Below, piece after piece: positions 42,073 to 49,506 of a stretch of 64,000 bases of DNA. The stretch is from SB15 sp964639245. Lineage in GTDB: Bacteria > Chloroflexota > Anaerolineae > Aggregatilineales > J027. Below the pieces are notes generated by a model. The model was not told where the DNA came from and ran no database searches. It was given only the letters and a program-made list of their open reading frames with translations. Numbering within the stretch: the stretch's first letter is position 1; every line of letters begins with the position of its first letter. A program made the position numbers and the translations under genes. Where the stretch lies: positions 140,315 through 204,314 of the forward strand of contig CAZXCU010000009.1 in the NCBI GenBank assembly GCA_964639245.1, read 5' to 3'.

Positions 42073-42927
42073 ATGAACACTGCAAAAAATCATTACGAGC
42101 TTTTGGGCATTGCGCGGACAGCCAGCGCCGATGAAATCAAAGCGGCCTACCGTCAGCAAATCAAACGTCATCACCCAGACAGATTAGCGGGACGGCGGGC
42201 GGAGTATCTGCGGCAGGACAATTTCAAAAAGGTGGCTGAAATTGACGCGCAAATCCAGCAGGCACAGGCCATTTGCCAGCAGATGAACGCGGCCTATGGG
42301 GTGCTGTCTGACCCATCAAAACGCCGCTTGTATGATTTAGGCCTCACGGCACGGTACACCCAGCAAACCTATACTCCGCCGCCTCGACCCACCTATACTC
42401 AAACCGCCTATACCCCACCTGCCCGTCCCCGACCCAAATCGCGCCGTTCGGAAAAAGGCATCCGTGTCTTTGTCATGATCGGTCTGTTGTTAGGATTTTT
42501 GCGCCTGCTGGGAGAAATTGAGCGCCCCAATGATCGTGACCCGTTTGCAGGAGCGCGTTCGGTAGATTATTTTGATAACACGCTGGGGCAAGATTTTGCT
42601 ATTCAGGGGCAGCGCTCTTATGACACAGGCGATTATGCCGCCGCGATTTCAAATTATAATCAAGCCATCGTGTTTTTGCCCTCCGCTCAGTTGTATTATC
42701 AGCGCGGCTTGACGTATCATGCGCTGGGGGATTTCACGGGCGCGATTCTGGATTTTACGATGGCACTCACGCTCAACCCCCAATTGGTGGAGGCATATAA
42801 AGCGCGGGGGGATGCGTTTTATGGGCGCTGGCAGCAAAACGGCAACACCATCGACCAGACCAGCGCGATGGATGATTTTAGCTACTACACTCGGCAAACC
42901 GGCCTCCCCGTTGACCTGCCTTATTAG
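42073..42927 (+). CDS. J-domain and TPR membrane protein
   Basis: 284 residues. The J domain (HYELLGIARTASADEIKAAY, HPD at 34-36) carries an insert of about 20 residues before AYGVLSDPSKRRLYDLGL. A Pro/Tyr-rich linker, one membrane helix (about 130-150) and two TPR units (YDTGDYAAAISNYNQAI, YYQRGLTYHALGDFTGAI) follow. It probably links a membrane client or complex to a DnaK-type chaperone. ATG codons at 42070 and 42073 are adjacent; the promoter spacing favours the second. Confidence 0.85.
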   Translation: MNTAKNHYELLGIARTASADEIKAAYRQQIKRHHPDRLAGRRAEYLRQDNFKKVAEIDAQIQQAQAICQQMNAAYGVLSDPSKRRLYDLGLTARYTQQTYTPPPRPTYTQTAYTPPARPRPKSRRSEKGIRVFVMIGLLLGFLRLLGEIERPNDRDPFAGARSVDYFDNTLGQDFAIQGQRSYDTGDYAAAISNYNQAIVFLPSAQLYYQRGLTYHALGDFTGAILDFTMALTLNPQLVEAYKARGDAFYGRWQQNGNTIDQTSAMDDFSYYTRQTGLPVDLPY

Positions 42928-43013
42928 AACCATATCAGAGAAATTCCCAACCACCGGGCAATCGAGTATCTTATTCAAGTTGAAATTGATCAGAAAAAAG
43001 GGAGTGCAGCACA

Positions 43014-43436
43014 ATGGCAGCACGGCAAGCAAGCGCAACATGGCATGGCAGCCTCAAGGAAGGCAACGGTTCATTTAATATTAGCGGTTACGAAGGCGCA
43101 TATTCCTTCATCACCCGTTTTGAAGATGGCAACGGCACAAATCCCGAAGAACTGCTCGGCGCAGCGCACGCAGCCTGTTTTTCGATGGCGCTCGGTGCCG
43201 CAATGGGGCGGGCGGGTTTTGATGTCAAAAAAGTTCACACCACCGCCCAAGTCCACTTGGAAAAAGGCGAAGCAGGTTTTTCAATTAGCAAAATTGTTCT
43301 GAACACCGAAGCCGAAGTTGGCGGCATTGAAGACGCGCAGTTCCAAGAATTTGCCGAACAAACCAAAACAGGCTGTATCGTTTCGCGGGCGCTTTCGGCT
43401 GTCCCGATGGAAGTTCACGCCAAATTAGTGGGCTAA
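43014..43436 (+). CDS. osmC: OsmC-family peroxiredoxin-like protein
   Basis: 140 residues. NPEELLGAAHAACFSMALGAAM carries the first catalytic Cys and TKTGCIVSRALSAVPMEV the second, the OsmC/Ohr dithiol peroxidase arrangement. The N-terminal RQASATWHGSLKEGNGSF supplies the beta region of the dimer. It reduces organic hydroperoxides. AGGGAG precedes the ATG. The start ASATWHG is closer to OsmC than Ohr. Confidence 0.88.
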   Translation: MAARQASATWHGSLKEGNGSFNISGYEGAYSFITRFEDGNGTNPEELLGAAHAACFSMALGAAMGRAGFDVKKVHTTAQVHLEKGEAGFSISKIVLNTEAEVGGIEDAQFQEFAEQTKTGCIVSRALSAVPMEVHAKLVG

Positions 43437-43439
43437 CAT

Positions 43440-43549
43440 CTCACCCCCCGCCCCCTCTCCAATAAATGTAGAGGGGGAAAAAGGGATCGAAAGATCAAGA
43501 TAGTGCCTAAAGCCCCTCGCTCTTCGTGGGAGAGGGGTTGGGGTGAGGG
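43440..43549. repeat. Intergenic imperfect inverted repeat
   Basis: CTCACCCCCCGCCCCCTCTCC (43440-43460) is complementary with mismatches to GGAGAGGGGTTGGGGTGAG (43529-43547), with smaller internal hairpins between (CCCCCTCTCC.. and GAGGGGG). It fills the gap between the convergent osmC and deazaflavin-type genes. Its G/C-rich ends resemble dispersed foldback repeats, but no second copy is in this window. Confidence 0.5.
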
Positions 43550-43555
43550 TGCTGT

Positions 43556-44116
43556 CTACTTTGCCTCTTTTTTCTCGCCACTCAGTAGCCACAGCAAAAT
43601 TACCAGGCCAATCAGCACCACAGGCAGCCAGATTAAATCGGACTGCACGGCAGGCGGAGTCGCTTCTCGCGTTGGGTCAAAGCGGATGAAATACAAGCGG
43701 TCTTTGTTTTTGAGCAGGCTATCGCGTTCGTGGGTAACGCCAACGCTTTCCAGCATCGCCGTTAAACTGGCGAGATTGTTACGTTTGAAACCCTTATACA
43801 CTTCAATCAGTTCATCATCCTCGGTCACGCGCACCGCCGTTGAGGGTTGGTTATGAAACGCATTTTGCACCATCACCTGCGGATTCTGTTGAATATCTTG
43901 AATCCAGTTGGTTTCATCTCCACGTTTGCCCATGACATAGAGTTTGCCGTTGATGGTATAGCCTTCGGCAAAAACACGGCGTGTTTGTCCGGTTTGACGG
44001 TCTGAGTACGAAATGAGGGTGAACATTTGCCCGATGAGCGGTTGTAAGCCCATCCGCCACAAATACACCGGGAGTTCGCCGACGACCTCTTGATTCACAA
44101 CGGTTGAGATGTCCAT
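43556..44116 (-). CDS. Deazaflavin/F420-dependent nitroreductase-like protein with C-terminal membrane anchor
   Basis: 186 residues. The split-barrel signature RRVFAEGYTINGKLYVMGKRGDETNWIQDIQQNPQVMVQ matches the DUF385/Ddn-like family that binds F420 or flavin. An extra C-terminal segment ends in one membrane helix (LIWLPVVLIGLVILLWLLSG) and a basic tail. GGAGAG lies upstream of the ATG at 44116; the longer frame to 44239 is not supported. Location at the membrane is predicted from the anchor. Substrate unknown. Confidence 0.72.
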   Translation of the reverse strand: MDISTVVNQEVVGELPVYLWRMGLQPLIGQMFTLISYSDRQTGQTRRVFAEGYTINGKLYVMGKRGDETNWIQDIQQNPQVMVQNAFHNQPSTAVRVTEDDELIEVYKGFKRNNLASLTAMLESVGVTHERDSLLKNKDRLYFIRFDPTREATPPAVQSDLIWLPVVLIGLVILLWLLSGEKKEAK

Positions 44117-44179
44117 AATGTTTTCTCTCCTCTCACCGTCGCCGATTGTAACGCATTTTAGGCAATCTATAACAAAAAA

Positions 44180-44200
44180 GAGCCGCCAAAGTGACGACTC
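44180..44200 (-). terminator. Intrinsic terminator of the three-helix membrane protein gene
   Basis: On the minus strand GAGTCGT and the complementary CGGCTC arms (with one G-U pair) run into six T (44179-44174), 26 bp after the stop codon at 44226. Confidence 0.7.
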
Positions 44201-44225
44201 CCGAACTGTGAAAAAGAGCTGTGGC

Positions 44226-44516
44226 TTACTCGATGGCATGACGTGGCGCAGTCAACACAATAGCGCCTGCCCCAAGCAATGCAGCAATAGTAATTCCCCA
44301 CTCAATGAGGTGATAGGTATTGGTATAAGACGGGTCTTCGGTGTCTAAACGTTCTACGCCAAACAAAATGAGAGAAACCAGCAATGGAATAGCCAGCAGG
44401 AGACCAATGAGCCGTGCTGCATTGCCTTTTAACCCTGCGTGAGTCAGTCCCGCCCGCCCCGTGAGAAGAACCAGCGCTCCCAACACAAAAAATAGAATTT
44501 GTAAAATGAGCAGCAT
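44226..44516 (-). CDS. Small three-helix membrane protein
   Basis: 96 residues with hydrophobic segments at about 2-22, 35-52 and 68-88. No conserved family is recognised. A short charged loop VERLDTEDPSYTNTYH separates helices two and three. It has its own terminator and stands between the F420-type gene and the cytochrome gene on the same strand. Confidence 0.6.
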   Translation of the reverse strand: MLLILQILFFVLGALVLLTGRAGLTHAGLKGNAARLIGLLLAIPLLVSLILFGVERLDTEDPSYTNTYHLIEWGITIAALLGAGAIVLTAPRHAIE

Positions 44517-44602
44517 CCCTTTGTTCCTTCATCCTGTTGTACAACGATTATGGGGGTTGAGGATAAAAGAGAGGTTAAAGGGACAAAAGGAAATTATAAA
44601 AA

Positions 44603-44627
44603 GGGAAGGTATGTAACAAACCTTCCC
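44603..44627 (-). terminator. Intrinsic terminator of the cytochrome c gene
   Basis: On the minus strand GGGAAGGT and ACCTTCCC form a perfect 8-bp stem followed by TTTTTATAATTT, 35 bp beyond the cytochrome stop codon. Confidence 0.85.
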
Positions 44628-44661
44628 TCAAAGAACGCAGCGAGCGGAGAGCTTTACATCT

Positions 44662-45588
44662 CTACGGCTGGGTACGCAGCCACGCCACCAGCGCTTCTTT
44701 GTCTGCCTGAGTCAAATTTTTGAACACAGACACCGGCATAATGAACACGGGGTCGCCGTTGGATTTGATGCCGTTAATGAAATTGATCAGCCCTTCGTCA
44801 GGCCACTGCCCGATTTCTTCTTGCAGCAGCGACGGCGCAGGTGTAATGCCAAAATCGGTGTACATGAGCGTTTCACCCGCCAAGGGGCCGGTCACATTAA
44901 TCCGACCATCTTCGGTGACGCTGCCATGACAATGAATACAGGCAGCAACCGATTGGCCTAAATATGCCCCTTGTTCTTCCAGAGTGGCATCTTCGGCAAG
45001 GGCAGGATGTTCCATCGCCGCATCTATTTCAGGCGCAACGCGGGCGGTTTCACGGGTCACACCCGCTTCTAATTCCGCTTCGGGGATGTCCATTTCAACA
45101 GGGGTAAGCGATTTGAGATAGGCAATCACCGCCGCCATATCCTCATCGGACATGGTTTCGTAGGCATCATAGGGCATCGGCGGGAGCAGCACACTGCCAT
45201 CGGGGCGCACCCCGTAGCGAATCGCGTTTTCGATAGCTTCATCCGACCATTCGCCTAACATGGTCAGGTTAGAGGCATACACCACCCCGTAGGGAATTTC
45301 TTCGGCAATATTCCCGGACAGCATCGGCGCACCCCCCGCCAAATCGACGGTTAAGGGGTCAGCCCCTTCAAAATCCAGCGCGGCAGGGCCACCCGTCGCA
45401 TGGCAGTACACACACGCGCCCGCCACCCGCACAAGATATTCACCGCGTGCCAGCGAATCCGTGGCGACAGCTGCGCCATCGGTATCTTCGGGTTCGGGGG
45501 TGGTCGCCGGGTCTTGGGCAAACACACGCACACTGGTTGCCAGAATCAAAGCCCCCACCAACAAAAAAAGCCACGTCATTTTACGCAT
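44662..45588 (-). CDS. Exported dihaem c-type cytochrome
   Basis: 308 residues. A signal peptide or anchor (MRKMTWLFLLVGALILATSVRVFAQ) is followed by two cytochrome c domains. The first has GACVYCHATGG near residue 55 and a distal Met in LLPPMPYDAYETMSDEDMAAVIAYLKSL. The second has AACIHCHGSV near residue 205 and VFIMPVSVFKNLTQADKEALVAWL. It carries electrons outside the cytoplasmic membrane. The frame extends upstream to 45690, but 45588 fits the signal peptide and has AGGAA upstream. No oxidase genes adjoin it. Confidence 0.9.
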   Translation of the reverse strand: MRKMTWLFLLVGALILATSVRVFAQDPATTPEPEDTDGAAVATDSLARGEYLVRVAGACVYCHATGGPAALDFEGADPLTVDLAGGAPMLSGNIAEEIPYGVVYASNLTMLGEWSDEAIENAIRYGVRPDGSVLLPPMPYDAYETMSDEDMAAVIAYLKSLTPVEMDIPEAELEAGVTRETARVAPEIDAAMEHPALAEDATLEEQGAYLGQSVAACIHCHGSVTEDGRINVTGPLAGETLMYTDFGITPAPSLLQEEIGQWPDEGLINFINGIKSNGDPVFIMPVSVFKNLTQADKEALVAWLRTQP

Positions 45589-45744
45589 CCCAACAATTCC
45601 TTTCGCTAAATTCGGCAAAAAAACTCCTGCATGATTATAGGCACAAACCCAAAAAAACGGAAACCCGTCCACTTGGGTTAATTTCGCCAATCCCCGTTAT
45701 AATCAGAGACATCTTTTCAACTGATTCATAGGCTGTAATGATTC

Positions 45745-48700
45745 ATGAGTGGCCTGATTTTTATTTCTTATTCCCATACCGATGGGACGATTGTCACCAC
45801 CCTCCACCACCATTTAGAGGAGGCCGGGTTGTCTGTTTGGGTAGACCATGCCGGTTTGCGTGTTGGCACCCCCGATTGGGAGGAGGCCATCCGTCGGGCA
45901 ATTCGAGATTCGCGGGCGGTGATTTTTGTCGCTTCGCCGGAGGCCTATCAATCGCGGTATGTACGCGGGGAGCTTGCCATTGCCGAAATGTATCAGCGTC
46001 CGGTGTTTCCTCTGTGGGTGGCGGGGGAAGTCTGGGCGGATTGTGTTCCTCTGCATTTGATTAGCGCCCACTACGCCGATGCGCGCTACGGAAAATATGA
46101 CGAGGCGTTGGCGAATCTGCTGCGAAGTTTAAAGACTGTGCCAGAACTGCCCGATTATGCCACGCTGCCCCTGACCCCGCACCAGACTAATTTTATCCCG
46201 CGTAACCCCTATAAAGGGCTGCGAGCCTTCACCAGCCGAGACCAGCGTGATTTTTTTGGACGCGAAACATTCATTGAGGAATTGTTACAAGATATCAAAA
46301 TGATGGTACGCCCCAATCACGAACGCTTTTTAGGGATTCTGGGGTCTAGCGGGGCGGGCAAATCGAGTCTGGTCATGGCGGGCTTGATTCCGCGTTTGCA
46401 GGCAGGCGCTGTTCCCAACAGCCAACATTGGATCTATCTGCCGACGGTGTTCCCCGGCTTGCGTCCGTTGGAAGCGCTGGCAGACGTGCTGGCGGATACC
46501 CTGAATCTGAGCATTAAACGGGTGATGGAAGATTTAGACAGCACCCGCGGTCTGCATCTCCTAGCCAAGCGCATGGTCAGAGAGAGTGAGGGCTATGTTG
46601 TGCTGGTGATTGACCAGCTTGAAGAACTGTTTACCCAGACCATTGATGCTTATGAGCGCACCCAATTTATTGATTTGCTGGTGACAGCCGCGACGGAAGC
46701 GGACGGAGTACTGCTGCCGCTTGTCACGCTGCGTGCCGATTTTTATGACCGCCCGATGGATCATCATGGGTTGGGCAAACTCTTGGAACAATCCAGCCGC
46801 AGCATTTTACCCATGCGCGTGGCGGATTTGCGCGATGTCATCGAAAAACCCGCCCAACTCCCCGATGTTCAACTCATTTTTGAAGAAGGGCTGGTCGGTG
46901 ATTTGCTGTTTGATGTGCGGGGACAGGCGGGTTCGTTGCCCCTGCTCCAATTTGCCCTTGACCAGTTGGTCGAACGGCGGCGCGGCAACTTGCTCACCCA
47001 CGATGCCTATGCAGCAATGGGCGGGGTGCGCGGCGCGATTGCCTCTCATGCCGATGCCGTCTATGAAAGTTTGCCGGACGAGGTGCATCAGGAACTGACG
47101 CGGGTGCTGTTTTTACGCATGATTGAACCGGGCGAAACCGATTTAGACACCACCCGGCGGCGCGTTCCCACCAGCGATTTAACCACCTCCGATTCGGAAC
47201 AAACCCATATTTTGAGCCAATTAATCGAAATCTTTACCCACCAACGCCTGCTCACCACCAACAAAATCGGTAGCATTTCCACCATCGAAGTCAGCCACGA
47301 AGCGTTGATTCGGGAATGGGGACGGTTAGCCGATTGGGTACGCACCGCACGGGAAGATATTCGCCTGCAACGCATTATCAACAACGATGCAACCGAATGG
47401 CTGAAACGGGGCAAACGTCCTGATGACCTGTATCGTGGGGCGAAATTGGCGGAGGCACGCTTGTGGGCAGAACGGAGTCTCGTCAGCTTGAACGAACGCG
47501 ATTTTATTGATACGGCGATTCGGGCAGAAGAAGAACTCCTTGCCGAAAAATTCCGCACCGAAACCATGCAGCAGCAGGCCACTGTGCTACGTCAGCGCGT
47601 GTACGATTTACAGCAGATTACGACGGCGGTGAGTCGCGGGTTGGATTATCAAAAAGTGCTGGATACCGTGCTGGATTTGGGCGCGTCCATTGTCCATGAG
47701 AAAAAAAGCACCGTGCCGCTAGTGAGCGCGGTTTTGTTGTTCGACAACAGCACCCAACTGCTCAAGGTGGTCAATTCACGCGGGTTGAGCGAGGAAGATA
47801 AACAGGTGGTGCTTCCCGCCGATGATGGCATTTTGTTCCATGCCTTGCAGCAGGTCGACCCGGTATTCGACACCATGCCCGACCCCGAACTCAATCAGAT
47901 TCAAGCCTTCCGGGGGTGTCAATCGCTGTTGGCGATTCCCTTACAGGCCGGCTTGGAATATTACGGGGTGCTGCTCTTTGGCAGCGCCGACTCGGACGGA
48001 TTTTCCGACGATGACGCAGGGCTAATTAAAGACATCGGCATTAAAACAACCATCGCGCTGCAAAATTCGGTGCAGTATCAGATGATTTTGCAGGAACGCG
48101 AACGGGTGGTTTCGGTGGAAGAAGATACCCGTAAAAAACTCGCCCGCGATTTGCACGATGGCCCTACCCAGAGCATCGCTGCTATTACCATGCGTCTAAA
48201 TTACATCCGGCGGGTGCTGAAAAAAGACCCGGACGGCGCGATTGAGGAACTCGCCAAAGTTGAAGAAATTGCCCGCCGCACCACCAAAGAAATCCGCCAT
48301 ATGTTGTTTTTGCTGCGCCCCCTGATTCTCGAATCGCAAGGACTGACCGCCGCGCTGCGTCACCTAGGCGAAAAAATCCATGATATTTATGGCTTTAACG
48401 TGTTGGTCGATGCCGATGCGGCGGCAGAACGTCTGCTGGACAACAAAATACAGGGGGTGACCTTTTATATTGTGGAGGAAGCCGCCAACAATGCGGGCAA
48501 ACACGCCCAACCGAGTACCCTCTGGATTCGGCTGTTCACGCAAAATGATCAGGTGATTTTAGAAGTTGAAGATGACGGGGTGGGGTTTGAATCCGGTGCG
48601 GTGGCGGGCAATTACAGCCAGCGCGGGAGTCTGGGCATGGTCAACATCCGTGAACGGGCAGAATTGATTGATGCGGCGGTGCAAATTACCAGCGTCGTCG

Positions 48701-48750
48701 GCAAAGGCACAAAAATTCGGGTGATGATTCCGGTCAACCCGTCCGATTAA
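45745..48750 (+). CDS. TIR-nSTAND-GAF-histidine kinase fusion protein
   Basis: 1001 residues, no membrane helix. A TIR domain (about 1-125) has LIFISYSHTDGTIV, VWVDHAGLRVGTPDWEEAIRRAI and YVRGELAIAEM with the likely catalytic Glu. An nSTAND1-type ATPase begins at RNPYKGLRAF near 152, with Walker A GSSGAGKSSLV near 203, Walker B YVVLVIDQLEELF and the winged-helix motif VSHEALIREWGRL. A GAF domain spans about 640-790. A NarL-type kinase core has RKKLARDLHDGPTQSIA (His near 804) and HATPase motifs EEAANNAGKHA and DDGVGFE. A TATAAT lies at 45699. The stop codon overlaps that of the convergent xisI by 4 bp. There is no response regulator next to it. Confidence 0.88.
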   Translation: MSGLIFISYSHTDGTIVTTLHHHLEEAGLSVWVDHAGLRVGTPDWEEAIRRAIRDSRAVIFVASPEAYQSRYVRGELAIAEMYQRPVFPLWVAGEVWADCVPLHLISAHYADARYGKYDEALANLLRSLKTVPELPDYATLPLTPHQTNFIPRNPYKGLRAFTSRDQRDFFGRETFIEELLQDIKMMVRPNHERFLGILGSSGAGKSSLVMAGLIPRLQAGAVPNSQHWIYLPTVFPGLRPLEALADVLADTLNLSIKRVMEDLDSTRGLHLLAKRMVRESEGYVVLVIDQLEELFTQTIDAYERTQFIDLLVTAATEADGVLLPLVTLRADFYDRPMDHHGLGKLLEQSSRSILPMRVADLRDVIEKPAQLPDVQLIFEEGLVGDLLFDVRGQAGSLPLLQFALDQLVERRRGNLLTHDAYAAMGGVRGAIASHADAVYESLPDEVHQELTRVLFLRMIEPGETDLDTTRRRVPTSDLTTSDSEQTHILSQLIEIFTHQRLLTTNKIGSISTIEVSHEALIREWGRLADWVRTAREDIRLQRIINNDATEWLKRGKRPDDLYRGAKLAEARLWAERSLVSLNERDFIDTAIRAEEELLAEKFRTETMQQQATVLRQRVYDLQQITTAVSRGLDYQKVLDTVLDLGASIVHEKKSTVPLVSAVLLFDNSTQLLKVVNSRGLSEEDKQVVLPADDGILFHALQQVDPVFDTMPDPELNQIQAFRGCQSLLAIPLQAGLEYYGVLLFGSADSDGFSDDDAGLIKDIGIKTTIALQNSVQYQMILQERERVVSVEEDTRKKLARDLHDGPTQSIAAITMRLNYIRRVLKKDPDGAIEELAKVEEIARRTTKEIRHMLFLLRPLILESQGLTAALRHLGEKIHDIYGFNVLVDADAAAERLLDNKIQGVTFYIVEEAANNAGKHAQPSTLWIRLFTQNDQVILEVEDDGVGFESGAVAGNYSQRGSLGMVNIRERAELIDAAVQITSVVGKGTKIRVMIPVNPSD

Positions 48751-49058
48751 GACGCGGGGTCGGGAACGGTTTCGCCCGCGAACGCCAGAATAATTTTTTC
48801 ACGCGGGATGCCCCGTTCCATCAGATGTTTGACCAGCGGCCTGTCAGTACGATCTTCTTCGATGACAATTTTATCATCCACGATTCGCGCCAGTACCACA
48901 ATCCCCGACGTGTGGCGTTCACGGGGTAAATGGATCGCATTGACAGCATAAATTTTTCTTTCCTCGTCATTCACCGCAAATAAACGCAAACCTGCGCCTT
49001 CACCGGAGGCTTCATACCAATTGACCTCTTCTCTCAAGATTTGTGCTAAGTTATCCAT
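48747..49058 (-). CDS. xisI: XisI-family protein (copy 3)
   Basis: 103 residues: DNLAQILREEVNWYEASGEG, FAVNDEERKIYAVNAIHLP, IVVLARIVDDKIVIEEDRTDRPLVKHLMERGIPREKIILAF. Its start overlaps the xisH stop by 13 nt, and its own stop overlaps the end of the convergent TIR-kinase gene. It is the only one of the three xisH/xisI loci here with both genes intact. Confidence 0.9.
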   Translation of the reverse strand: MDNLAQILREEVNWYEASGEGAGLRLFAVNDEERKIYAVNAIHLPRERHTSGIVVLARIVDDKIVIEEDRTDRPLVKHLMERGIPREKIILAFAGETVPDPAS

Positions 49059-49453
49059 TGTTGGACGACCTCCTCTACCAAATCTACTACAATCAAATGT
49101 ACCATATTTTGTTGAATAATGGTCAATGTTACAGGATTTATGGAGATAAATGTGTCATAAGCCCTCATTGGAATGGCAAGAAAGATGGGAACTTCTTGCT
49201 GGCTCACCTGCATGGCCGTTCTATAGGAAATATATTGCCCGACAGCCAAATGAAATTCGGACACTTCAGAGGAATCTGAAGAAAAGCATTTGATTTCAAC
49301 AACAATGATTTCTTGTTCCTCACGACTCAATTTTAAATCAGCATAGACAAAAGTGTTTCCATAGTTAATGGCAAAGGGTTTTTTGACGACTTGCCACCCC
49401 TCTTTTTGCAAGGCGCGAATGATGGCAGGTTCACAGGTATCCACCGCAAGCAT
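49046..49453 (-). CDS. xisH: XisH-family PD-(D/E)XK nuclease-like protein (intact copy)
   Basis: 135 residues: CEPAIIRALQKEGWQVVKKPF, FVYADLKLSREEQEIIVVEIKCF with Asp39, Glu53 and Lys55 in the nuclease-fold arrangement, EFHLAVGQYISYRTAMQ, IFLAIPMRAYDTF and VHLIVVDLVEEVVQQWIT. XisH was named as a factor controlling fdxN element excision in Anabaena; the visible core resembles a restriction-type endonuclease. It forms an operon with xisI. Confidence 0.9.
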   Translation of the reverse strand: MLAVDTCEPAIIRALQKEGWQVVKKPFAINYGNTFVYADLKLSREEQEIIVVEIKCFSSDSSEVSEFHLAVGQYISYRTAMQVSQQEVPIFLAIPMRAYDTFISINPVTLTIIQQNMVHLIVVDLVEEVVQQWIT

Positions 49454-49506
49454 GGCTTCTCCTCAAAGGGGGCGATTTCGCCAACCGCCCCTCATGATTT
49501 TAAAAA

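Noticed and set aside
45738..46064. Alternative frame starting at an ATG 7 nt before the TIR-kinase start
   Set aside because: Composition is a shadow of the TIR domain frame, and no homologous motif is present.
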